Source of the DNA: Effrenium voratum
Lineage: Eukaryota > Sar > Dinophyceae > Suessiales > Symbiodiniaceae
Direction: 5' to 3'
Assembly (NCBI GenBank): GCA_963377175.1
Contig: CAUJNA010003316.1
Span: forward strand, 1,812,200-1,876,199
DNA: 64,000 nucleotides
Made by a program: the position numbers and the translations under genes. Position 1 is the stretch's first letter; every line of letters starts with the position of its first letter. Positions 43,737 to 52,262 of this stretch are shown piece by piece. Below the pieces are notes generated by a model. It was not told the DNA's origin and made no database searches. It saw only the letters and a program-made list of their open reading frames with translations.

Positions 43737-44177
43737 CACCTTTTCACCTTTTGAAGCCTCCAGCGGAACACCATAGAGTTCCAGCCGGTGATCTACCAGC
43801 TTGTAACCGAGCTTCTTGGCGATGAATTCCTGCAGCGCCTCGATTTCCTCGCTCCGGAATTCAATCACCCGACCGCTGCGCAGATCGATCAGATGGTCGT
43901 GATGCTCGTCCGGCACCGTCTCGTAGCGTGACCGACCGTCCCGGAAGTCGTGTCGTTCGATCATTCCGGCATCTTCGAAAAGCTTGACGGTGCGATAGAC
44001 GGTCGAAATGGATATTCCCTTGTCGATCGCGACAGACCGGCGGTAGAGGTCCTCGACATCAGGGTGGTCGTCGGAAGCTTCCTCGATCACCGTAGCTATG
44101 ATGCGGCGCTGCTCGGTCATGCGCATACCCTTTGCCACGCACATTTCCGCCAGCGTTGTTTGCCGCTCATCCGTCAT
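42873..44177 (-). CDS. fur: Fur-family metalloregulator fused in frame to a PlsC-type acyltransferase
   Basis: One open frame of 434 codons. Residues 1-140 are a Fur/Mur regulator: winged helix (MTEQRRIIATVIEEA, ISISTVYRTVKLFEDAGMIE) and metal-binding DEHHDHLIDL, ending at the usual C-terminal ELYGVPLE. From residue 148 the frame continues as a 1-acyl-glycerol-3-phosphate acyltransferase. In relatives the two are normally separate neighbouring genes. In the next frame, just after ELYGVPLE, there is a TGA six bases before the ATG at 43,736, so one missing base would explain the fusion. A nearby gene shows the same kind of defect. Fur/Mur represses iron or manganese uptake genes as a dimer; which metal cannot be told from sequence alone. 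A true fusion would tether a DNA-binding dimer to a membrane enzyme, which is functionally odd. Confidence 0.85.
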   Translation of the reverse strand: MTDERQTTLAEMCVAKGMRMTEQRRIIATVIEEASDDHPDVEDLYRRSVAIDKGISISTVYRTVKLFEDAGMIERHDFRDGRSRYETVPDEHHDHLIDLRSGRVIEFRSEEIEALQEFIAKKLGYKLVDHRLELYGVPLEASKGEKVMAEVKAAWTIFVLALVSLVLIPLQWISLKLKLRARKKLPQIWHRIATRLVGIKIRQIGVPSTDRPLLITANHASWVDIAVVGSLIPLSFIAKSEVSGWPIFGLLAKLQQTVFVNRTRRSETGQVADVIAERMAEGDAMVLFAEGTSNDGNCVLPFRSALLGAATRAIGDDETNVWVQPLSIAYQGFYGLPMGRAHRPHVAWFGDMELPGHLWGIFSRGALDVIVSWGEPVLVGKTTDRKELTQRLENEVRAMTISSLLQKPVESTDSGEIGPREFFSNDEKPAKAGA

Positions 44178-44222
44178 TGGTTCGTCGCCTGCTGATTGAC
44201 CGGAATTTTCGTAATACAGCGC

Positions 44223-44711
44223 TTAGCGAAGATCGATGCGCATGACAAGCGCCGTACCGTCACCGCCACTCTCGCTGTAATAACCTTTTCTCTGGCCAAC
44301 CTGCTTGAAGCCGAGGCTGCGATAGAGCAGCAATGCGGCGTTGTTCGCCGCGTCCACTTCCAAAAACAGATGGCTGCAGCGTTCGCCATAAAGCCTGAAC
44401 AGGCCGGCTTCCATCAGTTTTTTGCCGATGCCCCGCCAGCGCTGTCTTGGATGCACGGCAATTGTGATCACCTCTGCTTCATCGGCCACCGTGCGCAAAA
44501 TGAGAAATCCCAGCGGAGCGCGCGTTCCGTATGGACTGGCACGGCGTGCGACCAGGATCGCGACACCCTCCTGCGCCTTCATGCGCGCAAGTTCTTCGGA
44601 ATTCCACTTGTTCGGAAACGAGGCAGCGTGGATATCGGCTATCTTCGGCAGGTCCTCGTCCAGCGCTTCTTCCACAACCGGCGGCTGGGCCCAGAACCAC
44701 CAGAAACTCAT
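44223..44711 (-). CDS. rimI: Ribosomal-protein-alanine N-acetyltransferase RimI
   Basis: GNAT-fold enzyme that acetylates the N-terminal alanine of ribosomal protein S18. The 162 residues contain the acetyl-CoA loop VHPRQRWRGIGKKL and the RimI signature LEVDAANNAALLLYRSLGF with the catalytic Tyr region at KGYYSE. Its ATG overlaps the TGA of tsaB by four bases (44,708-44,711), indicating translational coupling; tsaB-rimI is a widespread pair. fur starts 45 bases downstream. Confidence 0.92.
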   Translation of the reverse strand: MSFWWFWAQPPVVEEALDEDLPKIADIHAASFPNKWNSEELARMKAQEGVAILVARRASPYGTRAPLGFLILRTVADEAEVITIAVHPRQRWRGIGKKLMEAGLFRLYGERCSHLFLEVDAANNAALLLYRSLGFKQVGQRKGYYSESGGDGTALVMRIDLR

Positions 44712-45400
44712 TGCCGTTCAATCCTTCCTCTGGTCTGCGGCGTCGCATCGGGTGGTCGCAGATATAGCGGTGACGGTGTGGAAACGACCGGATCAGCAAC
44801 AAGGCCGAGTTCGGCAACCTCCCGTATCGCCGCAAATTCCATCCTCGAGATGATCTGATCCTGCGGCAGATCCAGCGCCTGAGCGATTTTTTCTGCGGCC
44901 GACCCTGCCAATCTTATGCTCCGTGGCAGTGTTGCCGCAAGATCGTCAAGTGTCCGCACGGCAGCGTCGCCGGACTTGTCCCCTAAAGACGTAAATTCCT
45001 GACAGTATACCTCGTTTCCCTTGCCAGTCAGCGCCACGAGCAGCGGCGCACCGTTATCCGCCGGCGCGTTGGAACGCGCAATTGCGGCAAGTGTGGTGAT
45101 GCCCACGACCGGCTTGCCGAGGACGAGACCGAATCCTCGGGCGACAGCAAGCCCGACACGCAGTCCCGTGAAACTGCCCGGCCCGACCGTGACGGCCACA
45201 CGGTCCAGATCGGAAAAGGCTGTGGACGTTTCCGCCATGACCTCGCCGATCATGTCCATCAGCACCTCGGCATGCCCGCGACCGATTTCCTCACTACAGG
45301 CTTCGAAACATGCGGTCTCTGCACCGTTGTCGAGAACTGCGGCAGCGCAATTGGCGAGTGCTGTATCGATGGCAAGAACACGCATGTCGGCCTGGCTCAA
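44708..45400 (-). CDS. tsaB: tRNA threonylcarbamoyladenosine biosynthesis protein TsaB
   Basis: ASKHA-fold partner of TsaD and TsaE in t6A37 synthesis of ANN-decoding tRNAs. N-terminal LAIDTALANCAAAV, the GHAEVLMDMIGEVM helix and VTVGPGSFTGLRVGLAVARG are diagnostic. Two starts are possible: TTG at 45,400 with AAGGAC eight bases upstream, or ATG at 45,385, which gives the more usual MRVLAIDTAL. Codon 1 is therefore uncertain by five residues. Confidence 0.93.
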   Translation of the reverse strand: MSQADMRVLAIDTALANCAAAVLDNGAETACFEACSEEIGRGHAEVLMDMIGEVMAETSTAFSDLDRVAVTVGPGSFTGLRVGLAVARGFGLVLGKPVVGITTLAAIARSNAPADNGAPLLVALTGKGNEVYCQEFTSLGDKSGDAAVRTLDDLAATLPRSIRLAGSAAEKIAQALDLPQDQIISRMEFAAIREVAELGLVADPVVSTPSPLYLRPPDATPQTRGRIERQ

Positions 45401-45512
45401 GGGTTTTTGTCCTTCTTGCCACTACCGCGGCGAGGCGCTCGAGTCGAGCCGAGCTTTGGACCTAAGTCCAATTGAGGGCTTGCGTTCCGGAAAGAATGCG
45501 GTATCGGAATGC

Positions 45513-45539
45513 AAAAGGCCCGGCATGAACGCCGAGCCC
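45513..45539 (-). terminator. Rho-independent terminator after the Nfu gene
   Basis: On the minus strand, GGGCTCGGC and GCCGGGCCT form a 9-bp stem (with two G-T pairs) around GTTCAT, followed by TTTT. It sits 24 bases after the stop at 45,563. Confidence 0.7.
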
Positions 45540-45562
45540 TTGAAAAAACCGGGAAAATCCAA

Positions 45563-46120
45563 TCAGATCGGCCGGACTTCCTCGACTTCCGGTACAAAGT
45601 GGCGCAACAGATTTTGAATTCCGTGCTGCAGCGTTGCCGTCGAGGACGGGCATCCCGCACACGCACCGCGCATCGACAGATACACGATCCCTTCCTTGAA
45701 GCCCTTGAAGGTAATGTCTCCCCCATCCTGGGCAACGGCCGGGCGAACACGTGTTTCAAGAAGCTCCTTGATCGTGTTTACGGTCTCTTCGGCACCTTCA
45801 TCGAAAAACTCGCCTTCCTCGATGTCTTCCACCTGACCGGCGGCCATGACAGGTTGCCCCGACATGAATTGCTCCATGATGACGCCAAGAATGGCGGGCT
45901 TCATGTGCTGCCAGTCCGTGTCGTCTTTCGTTACCGTCACGAAGTCGTGGCCGAAAAACACCGCGGCTACGCCCGGTACATCGAAGAGCCTTTCCGCGAG
46001 CGGAGACACTCCGGCATCTGCCCTGGTGCGGAAGTCATAAGTGCCTTCCGGCAGGACGACCCGTCCTGGCAGGAATTTCAATGTGGCCGGATTTGGAGTT
46101 GCTTCGGTTTGAATGAACAT
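45563..46120 (-). CDS. NifU/Nfu-type Fe-S cluster scaffold or carrier protein
   Basis: The 185 residues consist of an N-terminal Nfu_N domain (MFIQTEATPNPATLKFLPG ... VPGVAAVFFGHDFVTVTK) and a C-terminal NifU domain with the CxxC cluster ligand site in RGACAGCPSSTATLQHGI. This two-domain layout matches mitochondrial NFU1 and alphaproteobacterial Nfu, which deliver [4Fe-4S] clusters to apo-enzymes such as lipoyl synthase. Good ribosome-binding site (AAGGAC) before ATG 46,120. A monocistronic unit bounded by the terminator. Confidence 0.92.
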   Translation of the reverse strand: MFIQTEATPNPATLKFLPGRVVLPEGTYDFRTRADAGVSPLAERLFDVPGVAAVFFGHDFVTVTKDDTDWQHMKPAILGVIMEQFMSGQPVMAAGQVEDIEEGEFFDEGAEETVNTIKELLETRVRPAVAQDGGDITFKGFKEGIVYLSMRGACAGCPSSTATLQHGIQNLLRHFVPEVEEVRPI

Positions 46121-46307
46121 GATCTTTGTCCTTGCGTTTGATCAACGCGTCCAAGGTCTGGTGTCCTGCGCCTCTCGTCCATCGCAAAACACCGATGGAT
46201 TGTTGTAACCCATCTGGCAGCAGTTTGGAATAGTTAAAAACTAGATAGGTCCTGATCCTTCCAGATCAAGTTCCCACAGTGATTTCACTTCGTTCATGGC
46301 GCTCAAA

Positions 46308-46802
46308 CTAGGCAAGAGCGGCGATCGAGTCGTCGTCCAGATTGCCCGGTACGATGGTCACCGGGATCGGAAACGTGCCGGCTGCCTTGCCCGCAATGGA
46401 AGACACCAGCGGTCCGGGGCCTTCCGACCCTGTGCTGGCTGCCAGTACAAGGATTGCGATGTCGGCATCCGCCTCGATCAATTCCAGAATTTCTTCCGAA
46501 TTGGTGCCTTCGCGTACAACTGTTTCCGGTTCCGTTCTGGCCACCGACCTGACGCGCTCGGCAGCCTTTGCAAGCGTTGATTCCGCTTCTTCCAGCGCTT
46601 CAGCCCGCATGATGTCCTCGACACCAAGCCAGTGCTGGAAGTCGCCCGGTGCAATCATGAACACGAGCGTGACCACCCCACCGGTTCGCGCTGCACGCTT
46701 TGCGGCATAGACAATTGCCCTGTCGCATTCGGGCGTCTCGTCGACCACGACCAGAAATTTCCGGCGATGGCCTTCCTCGTTACTTTTCCGTATCGCTACC
46801 AT
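46308..46802 (-). CDS. Universal stress protein, UspA family
   Basis: Rossmann-like Usp domain: KFLVVVDETPECDRAIVYAA at the start, FQHWLGVEDIMRAEALEEAE helix in the middle, IAILVLAASTGSEGPGPLVS (degenerate nucleotide loop) and PVTIVPGNLDDDSIAALA at the end. The frame is open upstream to a TTG at 46,862, but the ATG at 46,802 (MVAIRKSNEEGHRRKF) fits the family N-terminus better; no clear ribosome-binding site decides it. Lies 68 bases downstream of hslU on the same strand. A role in stress survival is inferred from the family; the ligand is unknown. Confidence 0.85.
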   Translation of the reverse strand: MVAIRKSNEEGHRRKFLVVVDETPECDRAIVYAAKRAARTGGVVTLVFMIAPGDFQHWLGVEDIMRAEALEEAESTLAKAAERVRSVARTEPETVVREGTNSEEILELIEADADIAILVLAASTGSEGPGPLVSSIAGKAAGTFPIPVTIVPGNLDDDSIAALA

Positions 46803-46870
46803 AAACGCATGCTGCCATCGGTGCGCGCGCATCGCAAGCGGCGAAATCGTCGCTTGCGTCAACCCTGGCG

Positions 46871-48175
46871 TTACAGAATAAACTTCGACAGATCGACGTT
46901 CTTTGCCAGGTCGCCGATGTTTTCCTTCACGAATTCCGCCGTTATCTCAATAGCTTCTCCCGATCTGTCGGGGGCCGTAAAGGAAATTTCGTCAAGTATC
47001 CGCTCCATGACGGTCTGGAGACGACGCGCGCCGATGTTTTCAACAGATGCATTGAGATCAACCGCGACGGATGCAATTTCCTCAATCGCCTCTTCGGTGA
47101 AAGCGAGCGTGACTTCTTCCGTCTCCATCAAGGCAACATACTGCTTGATCAGGCTGGCCTCGGGCTCCGTCAGGATTGCGCGGAAGTCGTCCTTGTCAAG
47201 CGCACGCAATTCAACCCGGATCGGCAGACGCCCCTGCAATTCCGGCAACAGGTCGGACGGCTTGGCGACATGGAAGGCACCGGACGCAATGAACAGGATA
47301 TGGTCGGTCTTCACCGGGCCGTGTTTCGTGGAAACGACCGTTCCCTCGATCAGGGGCAGAAGATCCCGCTGAACACCTTCGCGCGACACATCCGCACCAG
47401 CTCGGCCTTCGCGCGCACATATCTTGTCGATCTCGTCCAGGAAAACGATGCCTGAATTTTCGACAAGCGCAATTGCTTCTTCAACGACCTTGTCTTCGTC
47501 AAGCAGCTTGTCGGATTCCTCATTGATCAGAAGTTCATAACTTTCGCGAACGGTCGTCCGCTTGGTCTTGGTCTGGCCACCAAACGCCTTGCCGAGAATA
47601 TCCGACATGTTCATGACGCCGACGCTTGCGCCGGGCATCCCGGGCAATTCGAAACTCGGCATCTGAGCCTGGGCGCGGACCTCGACTTCGATTTCCTTGT
47701 CGTCCATTTCGCCGTCGCGCAGTTTCGTTCGGAAACTATCTCGGGTAGCCGGGCTCGCATTCGATCCAACCAGCGCATCCAGGACCCGCTCTTCGGCGAG
47801 GACATGGGCCTTGGCCTTCACTTCGTCGCGCTTTTTGTCCCGGATGAGGGTAATGCCCGCTTCAACAAGATCACGAACAATCTGTTCCACATCACGGCCA
47901 CCATAGCCGACCTCGGTGAATTTCGTCGCTTCCACCTTGGAAAAAGGCGCGTTCGCAAGCTTGGCGAGACGACGCGAAATCTCTGTCTTGCCGACGCCGG
48001 TCGGTCCGATCATGAGAATATTCTTCGGCAGAACCTCTTCCCGCATCTGGCCCTGCAACTGTTGGCGGCGCCAACGGTTGCGCAGGGCAATCGCCACCGC
48101 CCGCTTGGCATCCTTCTGGCCAACAATGTAGCGATCGAGTTCGGAAACGATCTCGCGCGGAGAAAAATCGGTCAT
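46871..48175 (-). CDS. hslU: ATP-dependent protease ATPase subunit HslU (ClpY)
   Basis: AAA+ unfoldase that feeds substrates to HslV. Motifs in order: [17 protein letters not shown], Walker [10 protein letters not shown] (residues 57-65), the pore-loop region [11 protein letters not shown] (YVGRD type), the inserted I-domain (about 110-240), Walker [12 protein letters not shown], sensor/arginine region [21 protein letters not shown] (here [10 protein letters not shown]) and the HslV-activating C-terminal tail DLSKFIL. Full length at 434 residues. It starts three bases after the GNAT gene, within the hslV-GNAT-hslU operon. Confidence 0.97.
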   Translation of the reverse strand: MTDFSPREIVSELDRYIVGQKDAKRAVAIALRNRWRRQQLQGQMREEVLPKNILMIGPTGVGKTEISRRLAKLANAPFSKVEATKFTEVGYGGRDVEQIVRDLVEAGITLIRDKKRDEVKAKAHVLAEERVLDALVGSNASPATRDSFRTKLRDGEMDDKEIEVEVRAQAQMPSFELPGMPGASVGVMNMSDILGKAFGGQTKTKRTTVRESYELLINEESDKLLDEDKVVEEAIALVENSGIVFLDEIDKICAREGRAGADVSREGVQRDLLPLIEGTVVSTKHGPVKTDHILFIASGAFHVAKPSDLLPELQGRLPIRVELRALDKDDFRAILTEPEASLIKQYVALMETEEVTLAFTEEAIEEIASVAVDLNASVENIGARRLQTVMERILDEISFTAPDRSGEAIEITAEFVKENIGDLAKNVDLSKFIL

Positions 48176-48178
48176 TTT

Positions 48179-48697
48179 TTACGATACGCCTTCCGTATTC
48201 ATGTGTTCCATAAGCAGGCTGTCATCCGTTTTACCCAGAAGATCCGGTATCTCCCGAAATCCGGCTTTACGATAAGCCCTTACCGCTCTCTGGTTGGCCG
48301 GGTCCGGATCGATGATGATCCGATCATAGCCGTCCTGGCGCAGTTTCCGGACGAACGCCTGCAATACTCTTGTTCCAATTCCCTTTGAAAGGTCTTCCTC
48401 ATCGGCAATGGAGAGGTCAACCCCAACAGCTTCACGTGGCAGTAAATTGAGCCAGGGATAATCCTTGGCAAAGTCCGTTTCCAACTGGTCCTTTACGTAC
48501 CAGACCTGAATGTAACCCTTGTCCAGGCCATCAAGTCGGAAGATGAAAGGCAGCGTTGTATCGCGCCCTTCGACCATCTCCCTGACATATCCGGTTTCCT
48601 CGATCGGTTCTCCCCACCATTTACGCCAATGCGGTCTTGCCATCCAGATTTCAAGTGTCGGCAAATCCTCATGGGTGACGGGATGAAACGTGATCAT
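48179..48697 (-). CDS. GNAT-family N-acetyltransferase, AAC(6')/RimJ-like, in the hslVU operon
   Basis: The 172 residues contain the hallmark segments of the aminoglycoside 6'-/siderophore-type acetyltransferase group: EIWMARPHWRKWWGEP near the N-terminus, GVDLSIADEEDLSKGIGTRV (acetyl-CoA binding) and IIIDPDPANQRAVRAYRKAG. The substrate is unknown. It starts 6 bases after hslV and ends 3 bases before hslU, so it is made together with the protease. This arrangement recurs in Hyphomicrobiales. Aminoglycoside resistance should not be assumed. Confidence 0.85.
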   Translation of the reverse strand: MITFHPVTHEDLPTLEIWMARPHWRKWWGEPIEETGYVREMVEGRDTTLPFIFRLDGLDKGYIQVWYVKDQLETDFAKDYPWLNLLPREAVGVDLSIADEEDLSKGIGTRVLQAFVRKLRQDGYDRIIIDPDPANQRAVRAYRKAGFREIPDLLGKTDDSLLMEHMNTEGVS

Positions 48698-48703
48698 GGC
48701 CGG

Positions 48704-49264
48704 CTAGTCGGTCACTTCAAGCATTTCCAGGGTTACGCTTGAGTTGGTGTAAACGCAGATCTCGGCGGCAACAGCCATCGCCTTGCGGGCAATGGTTTCC
48801 GCGTCGAAATCGGTATCGGCGAGTGCCCTGCCCGCGGCCAGTGCATAGTTACCACCGGATCCGATACCCATTATGCCTCCTTCTGGCTCGAGTACATCAC
48901 CTGTCCCGGTAAGAACCAGTGACACGTTCTTGTCGGCCACCAGCATCATCGCTTCAAGGCGTCGCAAGTACCGGTCTGTCCGCCAGTCCTTGGCGAGTTC
49001 GACACAGGCGCGCATCAGTTGTCCGGGATATTGTTCAAGTTTCGCTTCCAGGCGTTCGAACAAGGTGAAAGCGTCTGCGGTCGCACCGGCGAACCCGGCG
49101 ATCACTTCACCCTTGGCCAGGGGTCTCACCTTTCGGGCGGAATGCTTGATCACGGTCTGGCCGAGGGATACCTGTCCGTCGCCTGCAATGACGACCTTGT
49201 CGCCCTTGCGTACCATCATGATCGTCGTCCCGTGCCATTGAGCCGGTTCGCGCGTTTCGCTCAT
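48704..49264 (-). CDS. hslV: ATP-dependent protease proteolytic subunit HslV (ClpQ)
   Basis: Threonine peptidase of the HslUV complex. The sequence starts with a 12-residue propeptide ending WHG, followed by the catalytic N-terminal [19 protein letters not shown] (Thr13 becomes residue 1 after processing). The [14 protein letters not shown] and [16 protein letters not shown] segments are family-typical. Full length at 186 residues. First gene of the operon; 131 bases separate it from the next upstream gene, where its promoter should lie, but I cannot point to clear -35/-10 boxes. Confidence 0.97.
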   Translation of the reverse strand: MSETREPAQWHGTTIMMVRKGDKVVIAGDGQVSLGQTVIKHSARKVRPLAKGEVIAGFAGATADAFTLFERLEAKLEQYPGQLMRACVELAKDWRTDRYLRRLEAMMLVADKNVSLVLTGTGDVLEPEGGIMGIGSGGNYALAAGRALADTDFDAETIARKAMAVAAEICVYTNSSVTLEMLEVTD

Positions 49265-49395
49265 TCATTCCTCTGGGGTTCTTGATTGCTGCTCGGTTTC
49301 ATCAATGCTGCCGCCCTATGTAGGCGGCATTTCCGGCTTTTCCAAGCCATCAGTTTGCTGCGAGACGCATCACGACAATTCAAGCGTGACGTTTT

Positions 49396-49971
49396 CTAGT
49401 GCGACATCTCGATTCTCGCTGCGCGCAGAAGCGCCTCGACCAGTTTGTCGAGCTGCCCGCTGACCCGTTCTTCAACCAACTCGTCCATGTCGTCGAATGA
49501 GGTCATTGCCTTTGGCACGGACACCATCTGCGGCAGCACCGGTGCACCCAGTCCGACTTCCAGGATCGTTCGCATGCCGATCAGACCGCGCATGCCGCCA
49601 AATCCGCCCGGAGAGGCTCCGCCGAGTGCGAACACGCTGTTCCTGTAAGGCTCGCCCGGTTCCTTGACCCGGCTGATCCAGTCGAGCGTATTTTTCAGGA
49701 GGGGTGTCACGCCGGCATTGTATTCGGGACAAGACAGGAAAATTCCGTCATGCCCGACAAAGAGCCGCTGAAGCTTTTTGGCATTTTCGGGTACACCATT
49801 CGCTTCTTCCAGATCTCCGTCATAGATCGGCAAGGGGTAGTCTTTCAGCGAAAGATGCGTGACCTCGGCGTCCAGGATTGCAAGCCGCTTGGCGACGAGT
49901 GCAGCAAGTTTTCCGTTGTGGGAGCCGCTCCGCACGGACCCGGAACAAACAAGTATCTTTGGACTGCGCAT
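49396..49971 (-). CDS. NADPH-dependent FMN reductase family protein
   Basis: Flavodoxin-fold quinone/FMN/chromate reductase-like protein. FMN-phosphate loop GSVRSGSHNGKLA at the N-terminus, flavin-binding SCPEYNAGVTPLLKNTLDW in the middle, and ALGGASPGGFGGMRG before the second half. ATG at 49,971 is preceded by AAAGGG; an adjacent TTG gives one extra residue. Natural substrate unknown. Confidence 0.9.
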   Translation of the reverse strand: MRSPKILVCSGSVRSGSHNGKLAALVAKRLAILDAEVTHLSLKDYPLPIYDGDLEEANGVPENAKKLQRLFVGHDGIFLSCPEYNAGVTPLLKNTLDWISRVKEPGEPYRNSVFALGGASPGGFGGMRGLIGMRTILEVGLGAPVLPQMVSVPKAMTSFDDMDELVEERVSGQLDKLVEALLRAARIEMSH

Positions 49972-50066
49972 CAACAGACCCTTTCAGCCGTAGACAGGAC
50001 AATTCGGTCTTATTGATATGGCAAAAGCCAACTCGTTTACCAGTGTTTCCGCCACAAGGCCGAGCA

Positions 50067-50091
50067 GGCGGGCACATTTGGCATGCCCGCC
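50067..50091 (-). terminator. Stem-loop downstream of the 50,101-51,237 gene
   Basis: GGCGGGCA and TGCCCGCC form a perfect 8-bp stem with a 9-base loop, 10 bases after the stop codon. There is no T-run, so it may stabilise the 3' end rather than terminate by itself. Confidence 0.45.
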
Positions 50092-50100
50092 TCCCTCCGA

Positions 50101-51237
50101 TCAGAACAGGCTTGCAATAAACCCCGGTATGCTTTTGACGGCATATGTCCAATCGTCCTTTCGCCACCTGGACATTTCATAGGCCGAATCGCCAAGATCT
50201 TCTCCCATGTCGGCAAACAGTTTTGTCGGTCCCTGTTTCATGCGGTCGACCAGACGGCTCAAACGGGCGATATCGATGTCGCCTGTCTGAATGAGGTGGA
50301 CAGCTCCAAGGACCAGGGTCGTCATGCTGTCGACGCCCGAAGCGCCTAGGCCGATCGGGTCGCAGGCACGGATTACCTGAAAAACCTTGCTGTTCTTGAC
50401 CGATCCGGGAGCGATTGCCTCGACGAGGCTCTGCAGACCCTCCACCATGCCGGCCCAGGGAATGGCCTTGCCCATGAAGTGCTTGTAAAGCTCGGAGGTG
50501 CCATAAAGATAATCGCCCTGTTCGAACTTGTCCGCGACCTCGATCAGGGTAATAACCTGTCCCACAGCACCGGCCTTGCTGCCAAGGCTCCCCAGGAACC
50601 TGCCAAATTTCGACGCCGGTGACCCGATCGCATCGAGGGCTCCGAACTGGCGCCCTTTCATTCCGGAAATGGCCTTCATCACGTCCCGCGCTTCGGAAAC
50701 TGAAAAGCCCCACTTGCGCAATTGCGACCAGGCGGCAATGACCTTGCGTGCATCCTCGGCACGCCCGATCGTGCCAAGAAACTTCTTCATGCCGGGGATG
50801 CTCTTGTCGATCAGCTCACGTCTGAACTCGTCAAAAGCATCGCTGTCACCGAGTTTGGCCGCTTCCTTGGCCAGCATTTTTTCCGCCGGGGTCAGGCGAT
50901 CGTCACGCATCGTATCATTGGCAACCGTGGATGGATGAGCTGCAGGCGGGATGCACATCCGTTGCCAGACAGAGGCCGAGTTCGGGTCGTTGAGCGCCTG
51001 AATGGTCCGGTTGCCCCGATCCACGCGGCCGTCGGGATAACGCAGCCGGACGACACTCGCCTGAAAGTCCTTGATTGTTCCTATGGTCTTCGAGCCGACT
51101 TTTCCGTCGACCGACAATTCCTTGCGTGAAGATCCCATGAGGGCGTTCAACCGGGTCTGAACCGTCTTGACATCCAACTGTTCATTCGTTCCGAACCGGC
51201 CTACGGAGCCGCCAATACCAATGCATGAATTGATCAT
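50101..51237 (-). CDS. Unknown protein with N-terminal peptidoglycan-binding-like domain
   Basis: About 378 residues. Residues 1-100 resemble the PG_binding_1-like module used by secreted hydrolases and type VI effectors: IGIGGSVGRFGTNEQLDVKT, then VQTRLNAL, then VDGKVGSKTIGTIKDFQ. The rest has no family I recognise. It is mainly helical, with charged segments (AEDARKVIAAWSQLRKWGFS) followed by two hydrophobic Gly-rich stretches (AVGQVITLIEVADKFEQGDY, IPWAGMVEGLQSLVEAIAPG) and GASGVDSMTTLVLGAVHLI. No signal peptide is evident. ATG 51,237 is the natural start; a TTG at 51,252 is also in frame. It stands alone, with 267 non-coding bases upstream and a stem-loop downstream. It could be a cell-wall-associated or secreted effector-like protein; there are no secretion genes or immunity-like partner beside it. 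Confidence 0.6.
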   Translation of the reverse strand: MINSCIGIGGSVGRFGTNEQLDVKTVQTRLNALMGSSRKELSVDGKVGSKTIGTIKDFQASVVRLRYPDGRVDRGNRTIQALNDPNSASVWQRMCIPPAAHPSTVANDTMRDDRLTPAEKMLAKEAAKLGDSDAFDEFRRELIDKSIPGMKKFLGTIGRAEDARKVIAAWSQLRKWGFSVSEARDVMKAISGMKGRQFGALDAIGSPASKFGRFLGSLGSKAGAVGQVITLIEVADKFEQGDYLYGTSELYKHFMGKAIPWAGMVEGLQSLVEAIAPGSVKNSKVFQVIRACDPIGLGASGVDSMTTLVLGAVHLIQTGDIDIARLSRLVDRMKQGPTKLFADMGEDLGDSAYEMSRWRKDDWTYAVKSIPGFIASLF

Positions 51238-51519
51238 TTGAAAATTGTCCAATCAATAAAAAAACAATACCAAGCAACGCTTATTCACGAATTCTGCTGA
51301 AAGGACCTGTGACTCACGTCACCGTGAATGCAAATGAGACTGCAATTCGCACGGAAACAGTGGATTTCGACACGATGTCGGCGCTGCGGCAAACGGGAAA
51401 GCGTTCGCACAAACAACGGACTAAGGTGAAAAGGCAACCAATGTGAAGACCGGTCGCCATCAACATGATAATTCAGAAATGGATGTGCTCTGGCACCAGG
51501 TTACCGATGAGTACCGGCC

Positions 51520-52182
51520 TCAGTGCCCTTTGCGATAAACCCATACCCGTGCCGGCGGCAGGTTTTTCCAGACCCATTCGGAACTGTAGACCGATACCGC
51601 CCGGTTATCCGGTTTGATCGGCGCAACCAGTCCATAGGAGAACTGGATAAAGGGTGCGCCCGGCTTCAGCAGATGAAAAGCTTCGTCCAGCAAGGCCCGG
51701 CGGACCGGCTCCGATCTCATGAGCAGCGGAAGCGACGAAACAATTCCATCCAGAGTGTGTTTGACCTGCGTCTCGCCGGTGAGGAACCCTTTCGGCTTGC
51801 GGAGGGTCTCTGTCAATGTGTAGGCATCGCCCTGCTGAATGGGCAACCCCGGATATCTGAGGCTCAAGAGCTCACAGAACTCTTCGCTGTACTCGATCAG
51901 GTTGAGGTGTTTGTGCGTGAAACCGCGATCAATCAGTGCCTTCGTGACAACACCGGTTCCAGGACCCAGTTCGACGACCCGTGAGTGGGGTCGTGGTGTC
52001 AGGTATGACGCCATTTTGGTCGCCAGATCGGATCCTGACGGTGAGACCGCACCGGTTCGCAGGGGATTTTGCGCCCAGGACCGGATGAACTTCATCTCAT
52101 CCAGAACCTTCGTGCGCACGGCATTGGCCTTGCCCAGCTTCTCCCGAAGACGTTCGACGCGAATACTGTTGCGTTTCAGCAT
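51520..52182 (-). CDS. pmtA: Phosphatidylethanolamine N-methyltransferase, rhizobial (PmtA) type
   Basis: SAM-dependent methyltransferase expected to make phosphatidylcholine from phosphatidylethanolamine. It has an N-terminal amphipathic helix, FIRSWAQNPLRTGAVSPSG before the fold, SAM motif I VVELGPGTGVVTKALIDRG, acidic IEYSEEFCELL, and VSSLPLLMRSEP (motif IV region). Its 220 residues match the Sinorhizobium/Agrobacterium-type enzyme, and the position next to dnaJ is conserved in that group. ATG 52,182. Confidence 0.88.
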   Translation of the reverse strand: MLKRNSIRVERLREKLGKANAVRTKVLDEMKFIRSWAQNPLRTGAVSPSGSDLATKMASYLTPRPHSRVVELGPGTGVVTKALIDRGFTHKHLNLIEYSEEFCELLSLRYPGLPIQQGDAYTLTETLRKPKGFLTGETQVKHTLDGIVSSLPLLMRSEPVRRALLDEAFHLLKPGAPFIQFSYGLVAPIKPDNRAVSVYSSEWVWKNLPPARVWVYRKGH

Positions 52183-52262
52183 GTTACCTCACCAAACCCC
52201 AGGGAATCGAATATAGGGGCAATTGTAAGGATTTGCTATATCCTGACGCACAGAATGCACAG

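Noticed and set aside
48179..48697. Aminoglycoside resistance gene
   Set aside because: The similarity is at the fold and subgroup level; its conserved place in the hslVU operon argues for a housekeeping substrate.
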